Origin: Mycolicibacterium sp. MU0053
GTDB lineage: Bacteria; Actinomycetota; Actinomycetes; Mycobacteriales; Mycobacteriaceae
Direction: 5' to 3'
NCBI RefSeq assembly: GCF_963378095.1
Contig: NZ_OY726397.1
Location: forward strand, 682,001 to 746,000
Length of the DNA stretch: 64,000 bases
Shown here: positions 1 through 10,091 of the stretch, piece by piece
Numbering within the stretch: position 1 is the first letter of the stretch
How the letters are laid out: each line of letters opens with the position of its first letter
Notes under the pieces: generated by a model
Seen by the model: only the letters and a program-made list of their open reading frames with translations
Told to the model about the DNA's origin: nothing
Databases searched by the model: none
Made by a program: the position numbers and the translations under genes

Positions 1-2
1 CG

Positions 3-1964
3 TCCTACGTGGAGCCCTATCAGGGCGCGGCCACCGGGGTCGGCGGGATTGTCCGCGACATCATGGCCATGGGTGCGCGCCCGGTCGCGGTCATGGACCA
101 GCTGCGGTTCGGTGCGGCCGACGCGCCCGACACCCGGCGCGTGGTCGACGGGGTGGTTCGCGGCATCGGCGGTTACGGCAACTCGCTGGGCCTGCCGAAC
201 ATCGGCGGTGAGACCGTCTTCGACGCGTCCTACGCCGGCAATCCGCTGGTCAACGCGTTGTGCGTGGGGGTGCTGCGCAAGGAGGACCTGCACCTGGCGT
301 TCGCCTCCGGCACCGGCAACAAGATCATCCTGTTCGGGGCGCGCACCGGCCTCGACGGGATCGGCGGGGTGTCGGTGCTGGCCTCGGAGACCTTCTCGGG
401 TGATGAATCCGGTTCGGGGCGGAAGAAACTTCCCGCGGTGCAGGTGGGCGACCCGTTCATGGAGAAGGTGCTCATCGAGTGCTGCCTGGAGCTGTATGCC
501 GCCGGCCTCGTGGTCGGCATCCAGGACCTCGGCGGGGCCGGATTGTCCTGTGCAACCTCGGAATTGGCCTCGGCCGGTGACGGCGGCATGGCCATCGAGC
601 TGGAGAAGGTGCCGCTGCGCGCGGCGAATATGACCCCGGCCGAGGTGCTTTCCAGCGAATCGCAGGAACGCATGTGCGCGGTGGTCGCCCCCGAGAACGT
701 CGAGGCCTTCATGGCGGTCTGCCGCAAGTGGGAGGTGCTGGCCACCGTCATCGGCGAGGTCACCGACGGGGACCGGCTGCACATCACCTGGAACGGTGCC
801 ACCGTGGTGGACGTGCCGCCGCGCACCGTCGCGCACGACGGGCCGGTCTACGAGCGGCCCGTGCAGCGCCCCGAGGGCCAGGACGCGCTGATCGCCGACA
901 GCTCCAAGAGCCTGCCCCGCCCGCAGACCGGCGCCGAACTGCGCGGGACCCTGCTGGCGCTGCTGGGCAGTCCGCACCTGTGCAGTCGCGGCTTCATCAC
1001 CGAGCAGTACGACCGCTACGTGCGCGGGAACACCGTGCTGGCCGAGTACGCCGACGGCGGAGTGCTGCGCATCGACGAGCAGACCGGCCGCGGCATCGCG
1101 ATCTCGACCGACGCCTCGGGCCGTTACACCCAGCTGGATCCCTACACCGGGGCGCAACTCGCGCTGGCCGAGGCCTATCGCAACGTCGCCGTCACCGGGG
1201 CCACCCCGGTCGCGGTCACCAACTGCCTCAACTTCGGGTCGCCGGAGGACCCGGCCGTGATGTGGCAGTTCTCCCAGGCGGTCCGCGGCCTGGCCGACGG
1301 TTGTGCGGCCCTCGGTATCCCCGTCACCGGCGGCAACGTCAGCTTCTACAACCAGACCGGCTCGACGCCGATCCTGCCCACCCCCGTGGTGGGGGTACTC
1401 GGCGTGATCGACGATGTCGCGCGGCGCATCCCGACCGGGTTCGGAACCGAGCCCGGCGAAACGCTGTTCCTGCTCGGCGACACCGAGGACGAGTTCGACG
1501 GGTCGATCTGGGCGCAGGTCACCGCCGATCACCTCGGCGGTGTGCCGCCCCGGGTGGATCTGGCCCGGGAGCAACTGCTGGCCCAGGTGCTGGCGGCCGC
1601 CTCCCGCGACGGTCTGGTGTCCGCGGCGCACGACCTCAGCGAGGGCGGCCTGATGCAGGCGGTGGTGGAGTCCGCGCTGGCCGGCGAAACCGGCTGCCGC
1701 ATCCTGCTTCCCGAGAATGTGGACCCGTTCGTGATGTTGTTCTCTGAATCGGCCGGCCGGGTGCTGGTCGCGGTGCCGCGCACGGAGGAAAGCCGATTCC
1801 GGGCGATGTGCGAGGCGCGCGGGCTGCCCGCGACCCGGATCGGCGTGGTGGAGAGCGGACCGCACGGCGACGACGCCGCGATCGAGGTTCAGGGACACTT
1901 CACGGTGCCCCTGACCGAGCTCAGGGCTACCTGGGAGGGTGTACTCCCGAGACTGTTCGGGTGA
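3..1964 (+). CDS. purL: Phosphoribosylformylglycinamidine synthase subunit PurL (5' end outside window)
   Basis: PurL makes formylglycinamidine ribonucleotide (FGAM) from FGAR, glutamine-derived ammonia and ATP, the fourth step of purine synthesis. The frame is open from base 3 and begins inside the conserved [17 protein letters not shown] segment, so about the first 110 residues lie upstream of the window. Two AIR-synthase-type halves are visible: the first with [13 protein letters not shown], the second starting near [13 protein letters not shown] and containing [11 protein letters not shown] and AHDLSEGGL. The length fits the small type of PurL (about 760 residues) that works with separate PurQ and PurS. 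The GTG at base 9 is internal, not the true start. purF and purM follow 5 kb downstream, as in M. tuberculosis. Confidence 0.95.
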   Translation, partial: SYVEPYQGAATGVGGIVRDIMAMGARPVAVMDQLRFGAADAPDTRRVVDGVVRGIGGYGNSLGLPNIGGETVFDASYAGNPLVNALCVGVLRKEDLHLAFASGTGNKIILFGARTGLDGIGGVSVLASETFSGDESGSGRKKLPAVQVGDPFMEKVLIECCLELYAAGLVVGIQDLGGAGLSCATSELASAGDGGMAIELEKVPLRAANMTPAEVLSSESQERMCAVVAPENVEAFMAVCRKWEVLATVIGEVTDGDRLHITWNGATVVDVPPRTVAHDGPVYERPVQRPEGQDALIADSSKSLPRPQTGAELRGTLLALLGSPHLCSRGFITEQYDRYVRGNTVLAEYADGGVLRIDEQTGRGIAISTDASGRYTQLDPYTGAQLALAEAYRNVAVTGATPVAVTNCLNFGSPEDPAVMWQFSQAVRGLADGCAALGIPVTGGNVSFYNQTGSTPILPTPVVGVLGVIDDVARRIPTGFGTEPGETLFLLGDTEDEFDGSIWAQVTADHLGGVPPRVDLAREQLLAQVLAAASRDGLVSAAHDLSEGGLMQAVVESALAGETGCRILLPENVDPFVMLFSESAGRVLVAVPRTEESRFRAMCEARGLPATRIGVVESGPHGDDAAIEVQGHFTVPLTELRATWEGVLPRLFG

Positions 1965-1974
1965 CCGTGGCGTA

Positions 1975-3714
1975 ATGATCGCCCCCGTCGAACGCCGAGC
2001 GCGCGTGCTGTTGGCGTGGGTATGGGGGTTGCTCCGGCTCGACTTCACCGGCATCGCGTTCGGCACGCTGTTCTTCTGTTTGTCGTTGACACCGTCGTTG
2101 CTGCCGCGCAGCTGGCAGTTCGCCGGCCTGATCGGCGGGATGAACGCGGCCATCGGGTACGGGCTCGGGGTTCTGATCGGTAAGGCGCTGCGCCGCTTCG
2201 TGTTACGCGAACGCAGCTGGTGGCCACCGTCGGCCCAGGCGCTGGGACTGCTGAAGGTCGCGACGGTGACGACCGCGATGGTGGCGGCGGTGATCATGGT
2301 GGTGCCGGCAACCCGGTGGCAGCGTCAGGTCGCGGAACTGATGGGAGCCGAAGGGCCCCGCACGGACGGTTATATCCGCACTCTGCTGGTCGCCGCCGTG
2401 GTCGTCGTCGCCCTGGTGGCGCTGGCGCGGGTGCTGCTGGACCTCACCAAACTCGTTGCCCGGATGCTGATCCGGCGGTGGCGGCTCAACGGTGAGGTGG
2501 CCCAGTTCATCGGGACCGCGGTGGTGGTGATCCTGGTCATCACGCTCATCAACGGTGTGTTGCTGCGCGGATTCCTCGCCGGTGCCAGCCGGGTTTTCCA
2601 ACCCCAGAACACCACCACCAGGGCGGGCGTCGTGCAGCCGCTGGAGCCGCAACGGTCCGGCAGCCCAGCGTCCTTCGCGTCCTGGGAGTCCCTGGGTTAT
2701 CAGGGGCGCAACTTCGTGGCGGCCGGCGCCGACGCGGCTGAACTCAGCCGCATCAACGGCCGCCCGGCCAAGGAACCGATCCGGGTGTATGTGGGCCTGC
2801 AGACCGCCGACACCGACGAGGCCCGGCTGGCCGTGCTGCTGAGCGAGTTGCACCGCACGAACGCTTTTGACCGCGAAGCCCTGGTGATCGTCCCGACCAC
2901 CGGCACCGGCTGGGTCAACCCCGTGGCCGCGCGCGCGGTCGAATTGATGTACAACGGCGACACCGCGATCGTGGCTCTGCAGTATTCGTACCTGCCCAGC
3001 TGGATCTCGTTTCTCGGCGACCAGCACAAGTCGATGCGTTCAGGCCAGATGCTGATCGAGGCGGTGCATGAACGCTGGGCGAAAATGCCTGAGCCGCAGC
3101 GCCCCAAGCTGATGCTCTACGGCGAGAGTCTGGGTTCGATGGCCGGGCAGAGCGCCTTCGGGTATCTGCCGGATATCGCGTTGATGGGCTTCGATTCGGT
3201 GCTGTGGGTGGGGCCCCCGCAGGCCAGTCCGCTGTGGCGCGCCCTCATCGACCGTCGCGATCCCCACACCACCGAGGTGTCGCCGCGCTACGACAACGGC
3301 CGCACGGTGCGGTTCTCCCAAGGCATGGACCCCGCCGAGGTCGTCCGCGACACCGCCGAACCCTGGGACGGCACCAGAGTGTTGTTCCTCCAGCACGCCT
3401 CGGATCCGATTGTCTGGTGGTCGCCGGATCTGCTGTTCTCCCGGCCGGACTGGCTGATCGAACCGCCCGGCCAGGACCGCACCGCCGCGATGCGGTGGTA
3501 TCCGTTCGTCACGTTCTCACAGGTGGGCGCGGATATGTTGAACGCCGCGGACATGCCGGCCGGCCACGGTCACAACTACGACAACGTGATCCTCGACGGG
3601 TGGGTCGCGGTGGCGCCCCCGCCGCAGTGGACCCCGGCGGACACCGAACGCATCCGCGCCGCCCTGGACGAGACCGTCGGACCGGAGGGATCGAAGTACT
3701 CCTGGTCGGGTTAG
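1975..3714 (+). CDS. Membrane alpha/beta-hydrolase family protein (Rv0804-region type)
   Basis: This 579-residue protein starts at an ATG 10 bases after the purL stop. The N-terminal third has several hydrophobic segments (about residues 20-45, 50-75, 95-120, 140-165, 190-215). The C-terminal half is an alpha/beta-hydrolase domain with a LYGESLGS nucleophile elbow and a late GHGHNYD stretch that could supply the histidine. The layout matches the actinobacterial Abhydrolase_9 family, whose N-terminal part is membrane-embedded. The substrate is unknown, and a lipid or ester substrate at the membrane is only inferred. The short gap suggests it may be read through from purL. Confidence 0.8.
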   Translation: MIAPVERRARVLLAWVWGLLRLDFTGIAFGTLFFCLSLTPSLLPRSWQFAGLIGGMNAAIGYGLGVLIGKALRRFVLRERSWWPPSAQALGLLKVATVTTAMVAAVIMVVPATRWQRQVAELMGAEGPRTDGYIRTLLVAAVVVVALVALARVLLDLTKLVARMLIRRWRLNGEVAQFIGTAVVVILVITLINGVLLRGFLAGASRVFQPQNTTTRAGVVQPLEPQRSGSPASFASWESLGYQGRNFVAAGADAAELSRINGRPAKEPIRVYVGLQTADTDEARLAVLLSELHRTNAFDREALVIVPTTGTGWVNPVAARAVELMYNGDTAIVALQYSYLPSWISFLGDQHKSMRSGQMLIEAVHERWAKMPEPQRPKLMLYGESLGSMAGQSAFGYLPDIALMGFDSVLWVGPPQASPLWRALIDRRDPHTTEVSPRYDNGRTVRFSQGMDPAEVVRDTAEPWDGTRVLFLQHASDPIVWWSPDLLFSRPDWLIEPPGQDRTAAMRWYPFVTFSQVGADMLNAADMPAGHGHNYDNVILDGWVAVAPPPQWTPADTERIRAALDETVGPEGSKYSWSG

Positions 3715-3799
3715 CCGCCGGTGACGTCGCGGCTGTCAGCCTGCAACAGGTGCGGGGTGATGCGGATGATCGACCTCGATGACCGTTGAGGTCAACGCC

Positions 3800-5014
3800 C
3801 TACGGGTTGATGGTGTACTCCCCGACCTGGCGACCCCATACGTGGTCGACGAGCATCGGGCTGCCGAGTTCGAGATGGTTGTACGGGGCGACGGTGAAGC
3901 CGGTGTCCAGCACCAGGGTGGGCGCCGGCCACAGCTCGCGGGTGATGGACTGCCAGCAGCCCGGCCGGCCGCCGGGGCCGCCCTTGGCGTTGATCCGCGG
4001 CAGGTTGTCGGGATAGAGATATGGGGGTTCGGCGCCGGTCACCCCGCCGCCGCTGAAACTGTTCAGCGAGTAGCCATTTGAGCCCAACGCACCCGCCACC
4101 CGCGGCGCGACCTGCGCGTAGTTGCGCAGCGTGCAGTACAGCGCGGGGCTGTGCTCGTCGAGAACGCCCGCGGTGGGCACCAGGTCCCGGGCGCCGGCGA
4201 CCAGGTACGGGCCGGCGCGTTCGAACACCTCGGTGCCGGTGTTTCCGAAACCCGCCGCGGCCAGCAGCGCCGACTCCAGCGAATTGCGTTGCCGGGTCAG
4301 GGTGGCGGCCGTGGTCGTCGCGGCCGCCAGACTGTCCCAGAGATCGGGGCCGGCCGCGGTGTAGATCTCGGCGAGCTGGGTCAGCCGGATCGTGTCGTAG
4401 TGCAGCCGCGGGAGCCGGGCGTTGACCTCGTCGAGGATGTCGTTGCCGCTGACCAACGAGGCGCCGAAGGGCTCGCCCAACCCGGTCAGCCCCTCGGCGA
4501 CCGCCGACAGCGTCGTGTTCAGGCGGACCGGGTCCACCTGCTCCGAGATCGACATGATGGTCTCGAACAAGGTGTTGAACTCGGTGCTGACGCCGTTGAC
4601 GCGGATCGGTTCCGAGGGTGAAAGCCGTTGCTCCGCGGGGTCATCCGGGGAGGTGAGCGAGACATACTTGTTGCCGAACACGGTGGTGGCGGTGATGTCG
4701 GCGTCGATGTTGGCCGGCAGCATGGCGGCATAATGCGGTTCGACGTCCACCGCCAACCGGGCCGCGGTGGTCCCGTCGGCGACCATCGGATCCACGGCGA
4801 CGACGCGACCGATTCGCACCCCGTTGAAGGTCACCTTGGCGCCGGGCTCCATCACCAGGCCGGAGCGGTCCGCCTGCAGTGTCAGGCGCGTGGTCGCCGT
4901 GAAGGCCCCGCGGAACTGGCCGTAGCCCAACGCGGCCACGCCCAGGGTCAACACCGCCAACGCGGCGCCGAGCACCCGCTGTCTCCACGTGCGCAGTGAT
5001 CCAGCCCCGACCAT
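3800..5014 (-). CDS. Orphan MCE-family protein (MceA-like)
   Basis: This is a 404-residue protein with one N-terminal membrane segment (VLGAALAVLTLGVAALGY), followed by an MlaD/MCE domain (about residues 38-120, including GAKVTFNGVRIGRV) and the helical Mce4_CUP1-type tail. In mce operons such proteins form hexameric periplasmic lipid-transport tubes together with YrbE permeases. Here the gene stands alone, with no yrbE or other mce genes, between the hydrolase and purF. The frame stays open upstream to 5257, but the ATG at 5014 directly precedes the membrane segment and avoids overlapping the divergent gene at 5033. Lipid binding is family knowledge; the cargo is unknown. Confidence 0.85.
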   Translation of the reverse strand: MVGAGSLRTWRQRVLGAALAVLTLGVAALGYGQFRGAFTATTRLTLQADRSGLVMEPGAKVTFNGVRIGRVVAVDPMVADGTTAARLAVDVEPHYAAMLPANIDADITATTVFGNKYVSLTSPDDPAEQRLSPSEPIRVNGVSTEFNTLFETIMSISEQVDPVRLNTTLSAVAEGLTGLGEPFGASLVSGNDILDEVNARLPRLHYDTIRLTQLAEIYTAAGPDLWDSLAAATTTAATLTRQRNSLESALLAAAGFGNTGTEVFERAGPYLVAGARDLVPTAGVLDEHSPALYCTLRNYAQVAPRVAGALGSNGYSLNSFSGGGVTGAEPPYLYPDNLPRINAKGGPGGRPGCWQSITRELWPAPTLVLDTGFTVAPYNHLELGSPMLVDHVWGRQVGEYTINP

Positions 5015-5032
5015 GGTCTGAGAACCTAGGGT

Positions 5033-5458
5033 ATGGCCGCCCGTCGCAGTGCAGATCCGATAAAGACCCGGGCCGCGGTGGCCGCCGTGGGGGAGTGGCT
5101 TCGCGACGAGACGGCGGTACCGGCACCGCAACGCGCCGAACTCGCCGAGGCCGTCCGCCGCACCGCGCGCACGCTGGCCGCGGTGGCCCCGGGTGCCTCG
5201 GTCGAGGTGCGTGTCCCGCCGTTCGTCGCCGTCCAGTGCATCGCGGGGCCCCGGCACACCCGCGGCACGCCGCCCAATGTCGTCGAGACCGATCCGCGCA
5301 CCTGGCTGCAGCTGGCGACGGGATTGCTGTCCGTGCAGACCGCGGCCGCCGACGGCCGCCTGCTGCTGTCGGGTCCGCGTGCCGCCGAGATCTCGCAGTG
5401 GCTACCGCTGGTCAGCGGAAGTACGGATACTCCTGCACCCAGTGAAAGCCCCGACTGA
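5033..5458 (+). CDS. Sterol-carrier-family protein (Rv0807-like)
   Basis: This is a small cytosolic protein of 141 residues. The stretch DPRTWLQLATGLLSVQTAAADGRLLLSGPRAAEISQWLP resembles the SCP/maleylpyruvate-isomerase-type sterol carrier fold seen in M. tuberculosis Rv0807, which lies at the same place next to purF. It starts at ATG 5033, only 18 bases from the divergent mce gene, so both promoters must lie in a very short interval. Its last 47 bases overlap the end of the convergent DoxX-like gene. The ligand is unknown. Confidence 0.75.
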   Translation: MAARRSADPIKTRAAVAAVGEWLRDETAVPAPQRAELAEAVRRTARTLAAVAPGASVEVRVPPFVAVQCIAGPRHTRGTPPNVVETDPRTWLQLATGLLSVQTAAADGRLLLSGPRAAEISQWLPLVSGSTDTPAPSESPD

Positions 5459-6752
5459 GCAGCGGGAAGCTGCCCGGGTCGGTGCGTTGCAGACGCACCC
5501 GGACCGGCGCGTCGGTCCAGGTGCCGCTCAACTGCAGGGTGTCCGCGCCGTCCCGGACGAAGCTGAACGTGCCCGCCTCGGCACCGTCGAGGCGGAGTTC
5601 CCGAGCGGCGGCATCGATGTCGGCCTGCGCAGGCTGCAGCGTGCCGTCCATCTTCTGCACCGCCGCGGCGACGCCGGTGTCGAACACCAACCGCTGCCAG
5701 CGACGGTCGTCGGTGGTCAGTGGTGGCGCCACGACTCCGTCGCGAACGAACTCGGTGACCGTCCAGATGCCGTACAGCTCCGGTTTCGGGCTGCCCCCGC
5801 CGTAGTCGCGCCAGGCGTCCCAGCTGATCAGCGTCGCCCCGAGCAGCACCCAGACCCCCAACACGACCTGCACCGCGGTGGCCCGGCGGTTGGCGCGTGC
5901 CGAGGCGAACAACGGCGGCTGACCGACGGGCTCGCTCGGCCGGCCGAACACCAGCAGATCGGCCAGCCGCCGCAGTTGTGGTGCCAGCAGTACCAGGCTC
6001 AACAGCAGCAGGTGGAATGACAAGATCTTCACCGGCACGTCGAATGTCATGTTCATGAGGAACACCTGGCCCATGCCGGCCAGGCTGATCAGCGCGCCCA
6101 GCGTGGCGGTGGCAGGCAGGAACAGCAACACGCCGCCGAGGACCTCGACGCTGCCGAGCAACATCTCGTACGGCTGGGAGCTGCCCACCTGCAGCCACAG
6201 CACCGACGCCGGGCTGAACTCGCCGTAGGGCTGCAACAGCGCGCTGGGCGGGGGTGCGGGCATCTGGGTGGGAATCACCTTGGCCATGCCGTAGAACAGC
6301 ATCTGACCACCCAGGCACAGGCGCACGAACACCAGAAACCAGGCGTGTAACCGGGTGTACTCCGGGCGCCGGCGATCCAGGATCGACCACAGTGCCGTCA
6401 CGATGGTCGCCAGGACCAGCAGGGTGGATACCAACACCCAGATCACGGCCTGATCGCCGCTGCCCGAATCGAGTCGCAGCTGCGCGTCCACGCCGAAGAC
6501 GATCCGGCCCACCCAACTCAGCAGCGGCTCCAGCGCGATCAGCTGCCACAGCACCGCATGATCGGGCAACCGGGGCGCGAACACCCCGGTGAACACGAAC
6601 GTGATCTGCGCGAACAACAGGCAGAACAGCCCGAAATAGACGAGGCAGAACCGGAAACCGACCCGCGTGGCCAGGCGCCACCGGGTGGGCGTCGCCGGCC
6701 CGGTTTCGGAGTTTGCTGACTGGTGGACCGGGTCGGACCGTGTCGTGGGCAC
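5412..6752 (-). CDS. DoxX/HTTM-like multi-pass membrane protein
   Basis: This is a polytopic membrane protein of about 446 residues with roughly seven hydrophobic segments, including the DoxX-like GMAKVIPTQMP and the following EVLGGVLLFLPATATLGALISLAGMGQ helices. A soluble domain of about 130 residues lies at the C terminus. The GTG at 6752 was chosen because GGAGG lies 5 bases upstream; a TTG at 6803 would add 17 polar residues. DoxX proteins are implicated in membrane redox or thiol stress complexes, but function here is not established. It converges on, and overlaps, the sterol-carrier gene. Confidence 0.7.
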   Translation of the reverse strand: MPTTRSDPVHQSANSETGPATPTRWRLATRVGFRFCLVYFGLFCLLFAQITFVFTGVFAPRLPDHAVLWQLIALEPLLSWVGRIVFGVDAQLRLDSGSGDQAVIWVLVSTLLVLATIVTALWSILDRRRPEYTRLHAWFLVFVRLCLGGQMLFYGMAKVIPTQMPAPPPSALLQPYGEFSPASVLWLQVGSSQPYEMLLGSVEVLGGVLLFLPATATLGALISLAGMGQVFLMNMTFDVPVKILSFHLLLLSLVLLAPQLRRLADLLVFGRPSEPVGQPPLFASARANRRATAVQVVLGVWVLLGATLISWDAWRDYGGGSPKPELYGIWTVTEFVRDGVVAPPLTTDDRRWQRLVFDTGVAAAVQKMDGTLQPAQADIDAAARELRLDGAEAGTFSFVRDGADTLQLSGTWTDAPVRVRLQRTDPGSFPLLSRGFHWVQEYPYFR

Positions 6753-7032
6753 TTGCACCTCCGTGTTGTCGGCAGCGGTCTCGATGGTAGTGGGTGGCCG
6801 CAATCGAATTTCGCTTACCGGCCCGGAAAAAGCCTGTCAGGCAAGGTGTTTCGAAGGTATGCCACGGCACCGGCGCGGCGCTTCGACGCGTGCTTTCGCG
6901 CCGCGCAGTCGCACTGTGGGGGCGCGCGCCCGGCAGCGAGGTCTGTGAGATTGCCCACCGCGGCGGGTCGTGGCCAGCAACGAAGGCGTTGCCGATGGCT
7001 TTACGGACCGGTGCGGGGCCGTAGACTGAACA

Positions 7033-8619
7033 ATGTCACCCACCCCCGTCAGGGAGCAGCCCCGCAACGTGACCGACAAACCGATCGATCTCGAGAATGA
7101 GCCCCGCGAAGAGTGCGGCGTGTTCGGTGTGTGGGCCCCCGGCGAGGAAGTCGCCAAGCTCACCTACTACGGCCTGTACGCCCTGCAGCACCGCGGCCAG
7201 GAGGCCGCGGGCATCGCCGTGGCCGACGGCACCCAGGTCCTGGTGTTCAAGGACCTCGGCCTGGTGAGTCAGGTGTTCGACGAGCAGACCCTGGCCGCGA
7301 TGGAGGGCCACGTCGCCGTCGGGCACTGCCGGTACTCCACCACGGGCTCCACCACCTGGGAGAACGCGCAACCGGTGTTTCGTAACACCACCGCGGGCAC
7401 CGGGGTGGCGCTGGGACACAACGGCAACTTGGTCAACACCACCGAGTTGGCCGCGCGCGCCCGCGAGGCCGGCCTGGTCGACATGCGCGGCGCCCCCGCC
7501 GCGACCACCGACTCGGACATCCTGGGAGCGCTGTTGGCCCACGGCGCCGCCGATTCCAGCCTCGAGCAGGCCGCACTGGAACTACTGCCCACCGTGCGCG
7601 GGGCGTTCTGCCTGACCTTCATGGACGAGAACACGCTGTATGCCGCGCGGGATCCGCACGGCGTGCGGCCGTTGGCGCTGGGCCGGCTGGACCGCGGCTG
7701 GGTGGTGGCCTCCGAGACCGCGGCGCTGGACATCGTGGGTGCCTCCTTCGTCCGCGACATCGAGCCCGGCGAACTGCTGGCGATCGACGCCGACGGCGTG
7801 CGGTCGACACGCTTTGCCAATCCCACGCCCAAGGGCTGCGTCTTCGAATACGTCTACCTGGCCCGGCCCGACAGCATGCTGGCGGGACGCTCGGTGCACG
7901 GCGCCCGGGTCGACATCGGTCGTCGGCTCGCCCGCGAACTGCCGATCGAGGCCGACCTGGTGATCGGGGTGCCCGAGTCCGGCACCCCGGCCGCGGTCGG
8001 CTACGCGCAGGAATCCGGTATCCCGTTCGGCCAGGGCCTGATGAAGAACGCCTACGTGGGGCGCACCTTCATCCAACCGTCGCAGACCATCCGGCAGCTC
8101 GGCATCCGGCTGAAGCTCAACCCGCTGCGGGAAATGATCCGCGGCAAGCGGCTGATCGTCGTGGACGACTCGATTGTCCGCGGTAATACCCAGCGGGCGC
8201 TGATCCGGATGCTGCGCGAAGCCGGCGCGGTGGAGGTGCACGTGCGCATCGCGTCACCGCCGGTGAAGTGGCCGTGTTTCTACGGCATCGACTTCGCCTC
8301 CCCGGCCGAACTGATCGCCAACGCCGCCAACACCGAGGACTCGCAGGGCGGACTGCTCGACGCGGTCCGGCACGCGGTCGGCGCCGACACCCTCGGATAC
8401 ATCTCGCTGGAGGGCATGATCAGCGCCACCGAGCAGCCGGCCTCGCGGCTGTGCTGCGCGTGCTTCGACGGCGTTTACCCGATCGAACTGCCCAGCGAGA
8501 CCGCGCTCGGCAAGAACGTGATCGAGCAGATGCTGACCAACGCCGCCCGGACCGGCAGCACGCCCGTAGCCCCCGCCCAGACCGACAATGACAACGCTTC
8601 GGCGCTGCGCCGCCCCTGA
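7033..8619 (+). CDS. purF: Amidophosphoribosyltransferase
   Basis: PurF commits PRPP to purine synthesis by making phosphoribosylamine from glutamine. The 528-residue protein has a short propeptide ending before the catalytic Cys28 (REECGVFGV), which must be cleaved to expose the Ntn nucleophile. The glutaminase half includes HCRYSTTG and HNGNLVN. The phosphoribosyltransferase half has the PRPP loop RLIVVDDSIVRGNT. Cysteines in KWPCFYGID and SRLCCACFDG fit the 4Fe-4S ligands of the Bacillus-type enzyme. purM follows after 52 bases, so the two are probably co-transcribed. No purine riboswitch was recognised in the 280-base upstream gap. Confidence 0.97.
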   Translation: MSPTPVREQPRNVTDKPIDLENEPREECGVFGVWAPGEEVAKLTYYGLYALQHRGQEAAGIAVADGTQVLVFKDLGLVSQVFDEQTLAAMEGHVAVGHCRYSTTGSTTWENAQPVFRNTTAGTGVALGHNGNLVNTTELAARAREAGLVDMRGAPAATTDSDILGALLAHGAADSSLEQAALELLPTVRGAFCLTFMDENTLYAARDPHGVRPLALGRLDRGWVVASETAALDIVGASFVRDIEPGELLAIDADGVRSTRFANPTPKGCVFEYVYLARPDSMLAGRSVHGARVDIGRRLARELPIEADLVIGVPESGTPAAVGYAQESGIPFGQGLMKNAYVGRTFIQPSQTIRQLGIRLKLNPLREMIRGKRLIVVDDSIVRGNTQRALIRMLREAGAVEVHVRIASPPVKWPCFYGIDFASPAELIANAANTEDSQGGLLDAVRHAVGADTLGYISLEGMISATEQPASRLCCACFDGVYPIELPSETALGKNVIEQMLTNAARTGSTPVAPAQTDNDNASALRRP

Positions 8620-8671
8620 CGACTGCTATCCGACTGCCGGCCCGCCGACCCGACCGGTAGATTGAGCGTCG

Positions 8672-9757
8672 ATGACCCAGCGCGCTCAAGACCCCGCAGT
8701 TTCCGACGTCATCTCGTATGCGTCGGCCGGAGTCGACATCGAGGCCGGCGATCGTGCCGTGGAATTGTTCAAGCCGCTTGCGGCCCGGGCCACCCGGCCG
8801 GAGGTACGCGGAGGGATCGGCGGCTTCGCCGGTTTGTTCGCCCTGCGAGGCGACTACCGCGAGCCACTGCTGGCCTCCTCGACCGACGGCGTCGGCACCA
8901 AGCTGGCCATCGCGCAGGCGATGGACAAGCACGACACCGTGGGCCTGGACCTGGTGGCCATGGTCGTCGACGACCTGGTGGTCTGCGGCGCCGAGCCGCT
9001 GTTCCTGCAGGACTACATCGCGGTGGGCCGCACCGTGCCCGAGCGCGTGCAGGCGATTGTCGCCGGCATCGCGGAGGGCTGCGTGCAGGCCGGTTGTGCG
9101 CTGCTGGGCGGCGAGACCGCCGAGCACCCCGGTCTGATGGAACCCGACCACTACGACATCTCCGCCACCGGCGTGGGTGTGGTGGAGGCCGACGATGTGC
9201 TGGGCCCCGACCGCGTGCGGCCCGGCGACGTCATCATCGCGATGGGCTCCTCGGGCCTGCACTCCAACGGCTACTCCCTGGCCCGCAAGGTGCTACTGGA
9301 GATCGACCGGATGAACCTCGCCGGTCACGTCGAAGAATTCGGCCGCACGCTGGGCGAAGAGCTACTGGAGCCCACCCGCATCTATGCCAAGGACTGCCTG
9401 GCGCTGGCCGCGGAGACGCAGGTGCGCACCTTCTGCCACGTCACCGGCGGTGGTCTGGCCGGCAACCTCGAGCGCGTCATGCCGGCCGGGTTGGTCGCCG
9501 AACTCGACCGGGGCACGTGGACGCCGGCACCGGTCTTCGGGATGATCGCCCAGCGCGGCCGCATCGAGGCGGCCGAGATGGAGAAGACATTCAACATGGG
9601 CGTCGGCATGGTCGCGGTGGTCGCTCCGGAGGACACCGACCGGGCGCTGGCCATACTGACGGCCCGCCACCTGAACTGCTGGGTCCTCGGTGCCGTCGAG
9701 AAGGGCAAGAAAAACACCCACCGTGCGAAGCTGGTGGGTCGGCACCCGAGGTTCTAA
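8672..9757 (+). CDS. purM: Phosphoribosylformylglycinamidine cyclo-ligase (AIR synthase)
   Basis: PurM closes FGAM to aminoimidazole ribonucleotide with ATP. The 361-residue sequence shows the family blocks STDGVGTKLAIA, DDLVVCGAEPLFLQDYIAVG, GGETAEHPG, SGLHSNGYSLAR and the late TFNMGVGMV. The length is normal. It follows purF in the same direction with a short gap and ends just before the convergent DUF3073 gene. The start ATG at 8672 leaves a short N terminus before the conserved SYASAGVDI motif. Confidence 0.97.
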   Translation: MTQRAQDPAVSDVISYASAGVDIEAGDRAVELFKPLAARATRPEVRGGIGGFAGLFALRGDYREPLLASSTDGVGTKLAIAQAMDKHDTVGLDLVAMVVDDLVVCGAEPLFLQDYIAVGRTVPERVQAIVAGIAEGCVQAGCALLGGETAEHPGLMEPDHYDISATGVGVVEADDVLGPDRVRPGDVIIAMGSSGLHSNGYSLARKVLLEIDRMNLAGHVEEFGRTLGEELLEPTRIYAKDCLALAAETQVRTFCHVTGGGLAGNLERVMPAGLVAELDRGTWTPAPVFGMIAQRGRIEAAEMEKTFNMGVGMVAVVAPEDTDRALAILTARHLNCWVLGAVEKGKKNTHRAKLVGRHPRF

Positions 9758-9776
9758 GCGGTTTGGTTTGGGGGGC

Positions 9777-9953
9777 TCAGCGCCGCCAGCTGTCCTCATC
9801 GCTCCAGCGGTCGTCAACTAGCTCGTCGTCACGATCACTGTCTGACGACCCAGCCAGCTCACGCTGAAGCCGCTCGAAATCTGTTTGTGGTGAGCTGTAT
9901 TTGAGCTCTCGAGCAACCTTGGTCTGCTTTGCCTTAGCCCGGCCGCGGCCCAT
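9777..9953 (-). CDS. DUF3073 small charged protein (Rv0810c-like)
   Basis: This 58-residue protein has a basic start (MGRGRAKAKQTKVARELKYSS) and an acidic end (SDRDDELVDDRWSDEDSW). It is typical of the DUF3073 family, which is conserved across actinobacteria and sits beside purM. The ATG at 9953 is preceded by AAGGGGG. The frame stays open to 10088 but the extension has no conserved content. The function is unknown. Charge polarity suggests an intrinsically disordered nucleic-acid or protein partner, which is inference only. Confidence 0.85.
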   Translation of the reverse strand: MGRGRAKAKQTKVARELKYSSPQTDFERLQRELAGSSDSDRDDELVDDRWSDEDSWRR

Positions 9954-10091
9954 GGGGGGACCCCCTTGCGCAATAACGGAGCGGCCCAATTGCAGGCGGC
10001 TCCGATCTGAGTGTTGTGTATTGTCCTGCGTCCACTTTACCGTGCCCGGAACCTGAGTGCTGGTAGGCCCGGTAGCGGCGGCTGTCACAGC

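Noticed and set aside
9..1964. GTG at base 9 as the start of purL
   Set aside because: The conserved PurL core is already under way at base 3; the true start lies upstream of the window.
2203..3027. 274-codon minus-strand frame opposite the alpha/beta-hydrolase gene
   Set aside because: His/Arg/Gly-rich shadow of a GC-rich gene; the plus-strand frame has membrane segments and a hydrolase elbow.
8662..9867. 401-codon frame overlapping purM on the same strand
   Set aside because: Arg/Gly-rich low-complexity translation without family motifs; purM in the other frame has all family blocks.
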